A stretch of DNA of 64,000 nt from Dissophora ornata (taxonomy: Eukaryota; Mortierellomycota; Mortierellomycetes; Mortierellales; Mortierellaceae). The notes beneath the pieces were generated by a model, which was given only the letters and a program-made list of their open reading frames with translations, ran no database searches and had not been told where the DNA came from. The position numbers and the translations under genes were made by a program. This document shows positions 57,880-64,000 of the stretch, piece by piece. The stretch covers positions 1 through 64,000 of the forward strand of contig MU616601.1 in assembly GCA_025201705.1 (NCBI GenBank). Reading direction: 5' to 3'. Each line of letters opens with the position of its first letter. Positions within the stretch are counted from its first letter, which is position 1.

Positions 57880-58740
57880 ATGGACGAACAACAAAGAATC
57901 AAGCATCGCAAGCAGCAAAAGGAGAACAGAGCTGACCTGAATGAGGAGCATTCGCATGTGAAGAAATCGAAAGTATCCACCAGTCAAAAGCAAGCAAGCT
58001 GGAAGCAATCCCTTCTTCAGGGATTCTTGCTCTCTGTCGTGTTCCTCTTCCTGTCATCCTATCTGATCACTGACACGTGGCTCTGGGGCTACAATGGCAA
58101 ATACGCAAACTGGCGTCAATGGGTTCCGGTAACGGCTCTTTGTTGTTACTGTTCGCGACTTGCGCAACACGCGATAGTGCTCGAACCCTGACACGCTACT
58201 CTTTCCTTCTCGCATTTCATGATGTATGTCAGAGAAAGCAAATTGTGCTCACGCAAGAAGAACTGACTCAGTATGACGGCTCAGACCCTACCAAGCCGAT
58301 CTATCTGGCTGTCAAGGGCGAAGTCTTTGACGTGTCTGCTGGCCGCCCCTATTATGCCAAAGGCGGGGGATACGGGTTCTTTTCCGGAAAGGATGCCTCG
58401 CGCGCCTACACGACGGGATGTTTCCAGACACATCTCACGCATGATCTCCGAGGACTTTCGCCTCAGCAACTTGCGGTATGTGCTTCTCGGGATTTCAATA
58501 GCCTCTGTGCTCTGACACTCAGGCGGTAGAGATGGCAGAGGCTTCATGTATGAGTACTTATCACTTTCTTCTCATCTGATCCCTGGAACCAAACAGGATG
58601 TAGATGGCTGGGCCACTTTTTATCGCGACCATCCGAAGTACTTCAAGATTGGCACAGTGATTTTGGATCCGATCGATCCAAACTCGCCGCTACCTGAAGA
58701 CTGTCACAAGCCTGTAGCACCCAAACCCGAATCTTCGTGA
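57880..58740 (+). CDS. Membrane-anchored cytochrome b5-like heme/steroid-binding protein (MAPR/neuferricin type)
   Basis: Three exons, 57880-58128, 58233-58475 and 58597-58740, 211 residues. A Lys/Gln-rich N-terminus is followed by one membrane segment (SLLQGFLLSVVFLFLSSYLI), then a cytochrome b5-like domain of the membrane-associated progesterone receptor type: LTQEELTQYDGSDPTKPIYL, GEVFDVSAGRPYYAKGGGY, FSGKDASRAYTTGCF and DGWATFYRDHPKYFKIG. Relatives such as Dap1/PGRMC1 and CYB5D2 bind heme and support sterol-synthesis P450s, which would suit a sterol-making fungus, though the gene order here gives no link. The junction SPQQLA|DVDGW was preferred because it matches the family; an extra small exon between the last two is possible. 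Confidence 0.87.
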
Positions 58741-60880
58741 GTTGATGAAAAGACATGGCAACGTTGGGCTAGGCTACTACTAGGACATTCAAATAAACAA
58801 TGTGTCGTAAGACAGGTAAAGGTGGCTTTAGAAGGGGGAGCGTCATTTCCGAAATGCAAAAGCCATGCCTATCACACTGTCATCAATATAAGCCGATGCG
58901 TGTCGGCTCATCTCACCTCCGTTCCATGTCCCTCTGCTACGCACGCCACTCTCAGCGTCTCCTCACCCCCCTACCGTCCTCCACGTAATTCCATTCAGGG
59001 TGTTGCGATAGGTGTCGTCACTGTTCTCCAAGGATTCCGGCGCGATCCTCGCTTTCTGATCCAAGATACCGAAATGCAAAGCTATCCATCTCTTGTCGCT
59101 CCTGTTTATTCATAATTATCGATTGTGGTCCGCGGTCCATCTCGTTTCGATACACAGAGCTTGTTTATTGCGCTTTCATTTACGCCACCATTCAAGCTGG
59201 AAGCTTCTTTGACTCGGAAGAGTGTAAAAGCGAGCCTCTTTCTTCTCTTCCCTTCTCTTCGCTTTTTCTTCTCTTTTCTCCATTCGCCACCACAGGAACT
59301 TCAAGTAAGTCCAAAATGCCTTTTTCTTCGCTCTCTCCACAGCCGGTACACTCTCTCGACGTTTCTTTCCCTCTCTCTCATTTTCTCCTCACTTCTTGGA
59401 CCACGTCTAGTGTTTGCTTGACTTCTCTGTCTTTCCTTGTTTCCACGAGTTTCTTTATTGTTGTTGTCGTTTTGCGGCTATCCACAAAAGGACAGCGAGA
59501 AATGGGGTGAGGGCGATAGTTCGAGGATTAACCAAGCTCTCCTCTTCTGAATACCGTAGCGCGTACCTGGAGCTCGCCCCGCGCGTTGAAGCGATACGTG
59601 GTCGCGAATCCGGTCCTATGGCTCTTTTAGCCTGTAAGTCTCTGCGACCCTCTTTAACAACCTGTTCAGAACACGAAGTTCAGATTCAATGCATAGGACA
59701 CATGTCTAAAAAATAAGAAGCGAAAGGAGAAATGTTAAGAGTCGCACTCGTTGCTCCGCTGTGGCCATCACAAGTATTATCTTCCCGAGAAAGTCCTATC
59801 CGTCACAGGAGTCTCTGCTGGACGATCGTCACAAGTGCAGGCGTTACTATTGACTTCAGGGGCGGCTACATCTGTCTTTGCGGATTAGACTCACTATCGT
59901 CTGATGTCAAGGCGCTTGGGTCATATCGGTATATTGCTAGGACCCATCGCGGATCACATAGTCCACACCCTGCCACAGCCATTCCAAGAATTGGTTCGGT
60001 TCTGAGCTGACAAGGTTGTTGGCGATGGCAGCGGAATATGGCTTTATCAGAAAGTGGCTTTATCGGAAGGATATATGAGCATAGGATTCAAGACGCTTAA
60101 GTCTAGAAACTTGAGTTGCGAGAGGCGCAAAAGGAGACGACGTGCGGTAATAAAATACCTTCTTTCAAAATGACAATAGCCTCTGAAGATATCTTTAACA
60201 ATACTCCGTGATGTGATGTGCACGCCTCATTACCATTACTCCTGCCGCTTGAGTGCTCCTGCCGCTTTCCCATGCACGTGCCGCTGACATTTATGCCATG
60301 CTGTCGAGTTTTAGGAGGTGATCGCAGAGGGAACGATGTAAAATAGCAAGCGCTTGCTGGCGTCGTTTTTCTTGGAAACACACAATGCCTCTCTCCGCCT
60401 TGCTTGTCCATCTCTCCTTGAAGGCTTGGAGGTTCAGGTTCTTTACGGCTGCGCAGCTCTTTGCTGCCGGTCCCTTGTCTCTCCTTGATATAGGTTATAT
60501 ACGATTGCAACTCTGCAAGGATTATGCGCGAAAGGAGATGATATTTTAATGAGCTCCTCTCTCCCTCGCTTTCTTTGAATAGCTGAGAATGAGTTTTCGT
60601 AGGACGATGCTCCGTATTCACAGCGCCGTCACCACAGGTATTGACCCATGCTCAATTGCATGCAAGCTATATCCTTGGCTATGGGCTTTGTGGGGATTCC
60701 AGCCACGGTCTCTTAAGATCCTACCATGACTTTATTCATATTTTGCTTTGTTTTCTTCTTCACCATCACCTCTACCTTCACCAGAGCAGATATTACTACG
60801 CGCACGTAAAGCTCTTGTTCGGCCTTGACTTCCAATATACCTCTCGCAATACGCTCAAAATATCGACTAAGATAATCAAC
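58741..60880. other. Gene-poor 2.1 kb region
   Basis: Contains a strongly CT-rich tract (about 59220-59440) and several chance open frames. One segment near 59505-59630 (RAIVRGLTKLSSSEYRSAYL) has a mildly protein-like look, but no gene model could be built around it. No RNA gene seen. Confidence 0.4.
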
Positions 60881-61492
60881 ATGATCAAGTCACCTCTCAC
60901 TCTGGCTGCTATCGTTGCTGCCGCAGTTTCTGCACAGACGACCGGAACTACCCTCCACCACATTTCGTTCACACAGCCCGTGGGCGATGGTATCACCTAT
61001 GCTGCGGGCACGAACCAAACCTTTTCCTGGACGATGGCTTGCACAACTCCCTCGACTCTGTCCTCTGCAACGCCAAACGCGACTGAAGTTGACTTTATGG
61101 ACTCGAACAATATCAACAACGCGTTCTATATCAAGAAAGTGGGCACGATTGACTGCACAAAATCTGTCGGCAACTTGGTTTGGACGGTCCCTGCGGATAC
61201 CAAGCCAGGTGTCTACGCCCTACAGCTGCTCCTGACCCCCAACAATGCCTACTCTGGCCGATTTAATGTCACGGCCCCAGGTGGATCGACCGCTGGAGCT
61301 GGCGGAGCTTCTCCACCCGTTACAGCTGGCAGTAGCGGCAGCAGCAATGGCAACAGTAGCAATGCCTCCCCTGGGGCCATCGGTTCCCCCGTAGTTCCTA
61401 AGCAGAGTGTGGCGATGCCGTCGATTTCTGTGGGCAAGACTTTGGCGGCGGCTGTTGCCGGTGCCTCTGTGGTCCTTGGCATGGTGGTTTAG
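60881..61492 (+). CDS. Secreted GPI-anchored Ser/Thr-rich protein with Kre9/Knh1-like domain
   Basis: Single exon, 203 residues. Signal peptide MIKSPLTLAAIVAAAVSAQ. A beta-sandwich-type domain follows: ISFTQPVGDGITYAAGTNQT with FSW, then VGNLVWTVPADTKPGVYALQ, the pattern of the Kre9/Knh1 N-terminal family that is widespread among small fungal cell-wall proteins. A Gly/Ser/Asn-rich linker and a terminal hydrophobic tail (TLAAAVAGASVVLGMVV) after Ser/Gly indicate GPI anchoring. N-glycosylation sequons (NQT, NAT, NVT, NSS, NAS) are frequent. The ATG at 60881 was chosen because it starts the signal peptide; the longer upstream frame is not signal-like. Likely at cell wall or plasma membrane; exact role unknown. 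Confidence 0.88.
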   Translation: MIKSPLTLAAIVAAAVSAQTTGTTLHHISFTQPVGDGITYAAGTNQTFSWTMACTTPSTLSSATPNATEVDFMDSNNINNAFYIKKVGTIDCTKSVGNLVWTVPADTKPGVYALQLLLTPNNAYSGRFNVTAPGGSTAGAGGASPPVTAGSSGSSNGNSSNASPGAIGSPVVPKQSVAMPSISVGKTLAAAVAGASVVLGMVV

Positions 61493-62350
61493 CGAAAATA
61501 CCCATGTCCTCTTTGTCGATCAAGACAAGTTATATCGGGAAGAAGAACTGTCCCTTCTTGGAGAGGCTTCGTTTAGTATCTCATATATTTTCGCATAGAA
61601 CCCTAGCTTTCTGTCTTATTGCACAATCGATTGTTCACGTAGATCCGTAGTCTTGCATCCCCGTTTGTTTGATCAATTGTATATGTTTGACTTCGACTTA
61701 CCAAACTGCTGTGCCTTGTTTGTCAACGCCTTGTCCAGGACCCGTTTGCTCTGTGTCAGAGGAAAGATTGGTCCACAGAGGACCACGTATGCTGGTGGCA
61801 CAAGACTAGGCTGTGTATCGGAGGAGACGATCACATGACGTATTGTGTGCTGCGACGAACCTGCCTTTCTCTCCTATTGCGAGTGTCGGAGGAGATATAA
61901 CGATGCCGATATTCCATTCAAGGTTCGTTTAGGTATTTGAGGAGAGAGACAGCGGGTGTGTGTGTGTGGGGGGGAGGATGGCCACCGGAAGGTGCCAGAG
62001 AGGGTCGCCGCCATGGGCGCCGCAGTTGTTGCGAAGGAATATTCCATAATTTCGAACCAGTTGCTCTGGAATGCCAAGAGTCGCGCCCAAAATAGGCCAC
62101 TGGCCAGACAACGGCCACGTTGCAAAACAAAAAATGATCCTTTTTAATCAGGTACCCTTAAGCGTATCTCCATAAAAGAGGGACGCCCTCCTCTGGCTTT
62201 TCTCTTTTTTTGTTCATCACCTCTCTGCTTTTGCCACGAATCCTTCTTACTGCCTCGCCCAGACGCTTGACACGTTTCAGCCTATCTTCTTACTCAACCC
62301 TCTTTCTGTATATAAACCCTCTTTGAATTCGAACTTCTGTCCGGGCCATC
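61493..62350. other. Intergenic region upstream of the bZIP gene
   Basis: No gene seen. Near the right end a TATATAAA lies at 62309-62316, 35 bp before the bZIP start codon. TGACACGT (62268-62275, containing an ACGT core) and CCACG (62234-62238) resemble pieces of unfolded-protein-response elements, but they are short and unproven. Confidence 0.35.
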
Positions 62351-63885
62351 ATGTTATCGACAACGCTTTCCTCATTGCCAGACATGATGGCCCATGCCTC
62401 TTCAGCTGGCGCTCCCTTTGACAGCGAAGTGTCCACCGCAGACCTGGACAGCGAGGCATTCGCGACAACCCCCTCTGCAACCTCCCACACAGCCACCTCC
62501 CCCTCAACGAGCACTCAAACTCTGTCGACAGACATGCAGCTTGATATGCTCACCCAGTTGTTGGACTCCGCATCCTCAACTTCCTCCACCCCCACTATGA
62601 ACTGTGCCGCCAACATTTCCGCTCTCCACTCTGACCCCAGTGTCATTGCTATCAGTCCTTTGGTCCTCAAACTCGAGTCGCCCCTGCTGAGCAGCCTCCC
62701 AGAGCCGTCCTCCCAGGCCCCAACCAAATCCAAGGGCAGGACTAAGGCTACCTCTTCCCCAGCTGCCACCAGCAGCCGTAAGAGATCAGCCGACCCCCTC
62801 GACAAGGAAGCCAAGGCCCGCGAGCGCGTGTTGCGAAACCGTGCCGCCGCTCAGGAATCAAGGGACAAGAAGCGGAAGTACATGTCCGATATCGAGACCT
62901 CGAACGAGCACCTTCAGCAGGAGAACACCCAACTGCTGAAACGACTTAAGACGGTCGAGAGTGACAACCAGGCTCTCTCGCAACGGCTCGAGGCTCTCAC
63001 AGCACAGTTTGCACAGATGCAGCAATTGCTATCCCAGTCCGTAAAGCACAACCAACCCGGAGCCGACTTTTGCCAGGTAGGAACTTCCTTTCATGTTGTT
63101 GTTATTGTCTAGCTATCCATCCATTCACTCAACCCCTGAGGATAACGATATATAACCAGAATCCTACTTACTATGAATAGTCTGCAGCACTGGCAAAGAA
63201 GGACAAGAACTTGTCCAACTCTCGGCAGCAGAAGCTGGCTCCACCCAAGGAAACCCTTTACACCACAACCTCCAAGGAGCAAACGCTCAACAAACACCGA
63301 CAAGTCTATTCAATGACGATGAAGACCATGATGAGCAAGAGGGGTCTGAACAGGGAAGCCCGTTCGTCGGATCAGAGTGCAGCTCAGAACAGGATGGAGA
63401 CCAGCTGTCGGTCTTTTTGCAACAACAGTCGCAAGAAGACCTTGACGCTCTCCTCCTCTGCAGCAGCCTCTTTTCCGGCAGCGCGACCACCGACTCGGCA
63501 GCTGACCACAACGGTCTTGATGATGGTTTTTCTGACCTCCATCCTGCCACAGTTGATGCTGAACTTTTCGACTCTTTTCTTGATCTCGACTGGAATGCGA
63601 TCGAGCAATCCGCAGGAGCTGCAGTTGCAGCAGGCAATGCTATCTTTTATCCGACAACTCTCCTCGAGTCGTCCGTCTAATCAGGAGCATGCCTTTTTCC
63701 GTTCGAGAACCATCAAGGACAACATCACCAGTTTAAACCCGTCAGTGATTGAAGAGATTGTGACAGAATTCCGGCGTGGTCACAAAGATGTGGCCCGCGG
63801 ACTTTTGGTAAAGGCGTTATTGTTCAGTCGATTAACACTGGATAATGACAACATCAAGGGATCATTCCTTCTTCGCAAGAAGTAG
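62351..63885 (+). CDS. HAC1: HAC1/XBP1-type bZIP transcription factor with predicted IRE1-spliced mRNA
   Basis: Exon 1 (62351-63076) encodes 242 residues: an acidic Ser/Thr-rich N-terminus, then a basic region (about residues 152-178, with LRNRAAAQESRDKKRK) and a leucine zipper with heptad positions I181, L188, L195, V202 and L209. A spliceosomal intron (63077-63180, GTAGGA..TAG) follows. After it, frame A stays open to TAG at 63883-63885 (total 476 residues). Removing 41 nt at 63185-63225, flanked by two CNGCAGC loops, shifts to a frame open to TAA at 63678-63680 (total 394 residues) whose 152-residue tail is Asp/Glu/Ser/Leu-rich, like an activation domain. Hac1/Xbp1 factors switch on ER chaperone genes when IRE1 senses misfolded protein. 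The basic-region wording and splice architecture support the assignment; the IRE1 step is inferred from sequence alone. Confidence 0.85.
63069..63197 (+). promoter_or_regulatory. 5' IRE1 stem-loop, formed only across the spliced exon junction
   Basis: In mRNA lacking the 63077-63180 intron, TTTGCCAGT (63069-63076 plus 63181) pairs perfectly with ACTGGCAAA (63189-63197) around the seven-base loop CTGCAGC (63182-63188). Nine Watson-Crick pairs plus one possible U-G pair below. The loop fits the IRE1 consensus CNG/CNGN, with cleavage expected after G63184. Confidence 0.85.
63185..63225 (+). other. Predicted 41-nt unconventional (IRE1-excised) intron
   Basis: Lies between the two predicted cleavage points and lacks GT-AG ends. 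Because CAGC follows both points, excision of 63185-63225 or of 63188-63228 gives the same product. Its length is not a multiple of three, so removal changes frame from the basic/hydrophobic tail to the acidic tail with no stop codon before 63678. Confidence 0.8.
63215..63238 (+). promoter_or_regulatory. 3' IRE1 stem-loop
   Basis: Loop CGGCAGC (63223-63229) lies between CCAACTCT (63215-63222) and AGAAGCTGG (63230-63238). These pair through seven base pairs with one bulged A (63233) and one A-C mismatch. Cleavage is expected after G63225. The stem is weaker than the 5' one, but the loop matches CNG/CNGN exactly. Confidence 0.7.
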
Positions 63886-64000
63886 CGCTTTGTTTTCCTG
63901 TATGTTTTTTCTCAAGTTATTCATTCTATTCACCGCTTTACCGACATATGGGGACACATAGTAATCTATGTTGCTCTTAGTCATGACCTTTTTTCTTTCT

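Noticed and set aside
59414..59716. Plus-strand open frame with a protein-like middle
   Set aside because: Too short, no recognisable domain, and surrounded by CT-rich sequence; insufficient for a gene call.
62515..62814. Minus-strand open frame within the bZIP gene
   Set aside because: Antisense of a Ser/Pro-rich coding region with no independent features.

Overview
The window reads as nuclear DNA of a filamentous, early-diverging fungus. Genes are intron-rich, with short GT-AG introns mostly of about 70-250 bp and a few longer. Fungal markers include a URA2-type CAD protein with a dead dihydroorotase-like domain, squalene epoxidase, an OPT transporter, a Kre9/Knh1-like GPI protein and NUF2. 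Animal-like traits (an EF-hand tail on mitochondrial FAD-glycerol-3-phosphate dehydrogenase, TMEM242-like and cyclin-D-binding-like proteins, a complex I assembly factor) suggest Mucoromycota sensu lato, perhaps a Mortierella relative. That placement is inference. No viral or toxin genes were seen.

Layout. 0-1.2 kb: the decayed 3' end of a CDP-diacylglycerol synthase gene and a short inverted-repeat element. 1.2-4.7 kb (-): orphan seven-helix membrane protein with a long Ser-rich tail. 5.4-6.4 kb: two abutting long-inverted-repeat (foldback) elements. 6.4-23.9 kb (all -): DDX51/Dbp6 helicase, FAD-glycerol-3-phosphate dehydrogenase, squalene epoxidase, CCNDBP1-like protein, MscS-type channel, ERD1/EXS protein. 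25.2-32.5 kb (+): URA2. 32.5-34.1 kb: possible decayed gene. 34.6-42.8 kb (-): secreted GPI-type protein, a gene-poor gap, then NAR1, a TMEM242-like protein and an NDUFAF2-like factor. 43.0-44.7 kb (+): NTA1, divergent from NDUFAF2 over a 244-bp spacer holding a CA microsatellite. 47.9-53.7 kb (+): OPT transporter and NUF2. 53.8-57.0 kb (-): Ala/Thr-rich repeat protein. 57.9-63.9 kb (+): cytochrome b5-domain protein, Kre9-like GPI protein and a bZIP factor.

The most striking locus is the bZIP gene at 62351-63885. It has the architecture of an IRE1-spliced HAC1/XBP1 mRNA: two CNGCAGC loops 41 nt apart, and removal of those 41 nt switches translation from a basic/hydrophobic frame into an acidic activation-domain-like frame. 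The 5' IRE1 hairpin is itself assembled by removal of a neighbouring 104-nt spliceosomal intron. The junction completes a perfect 9-bp stem around a 7-nt CTGCAGC loop.

Gene models were built by hand. Intron phases and total lengths were checked for reading-frame consistency, but there was no transcript evidence and no database search.
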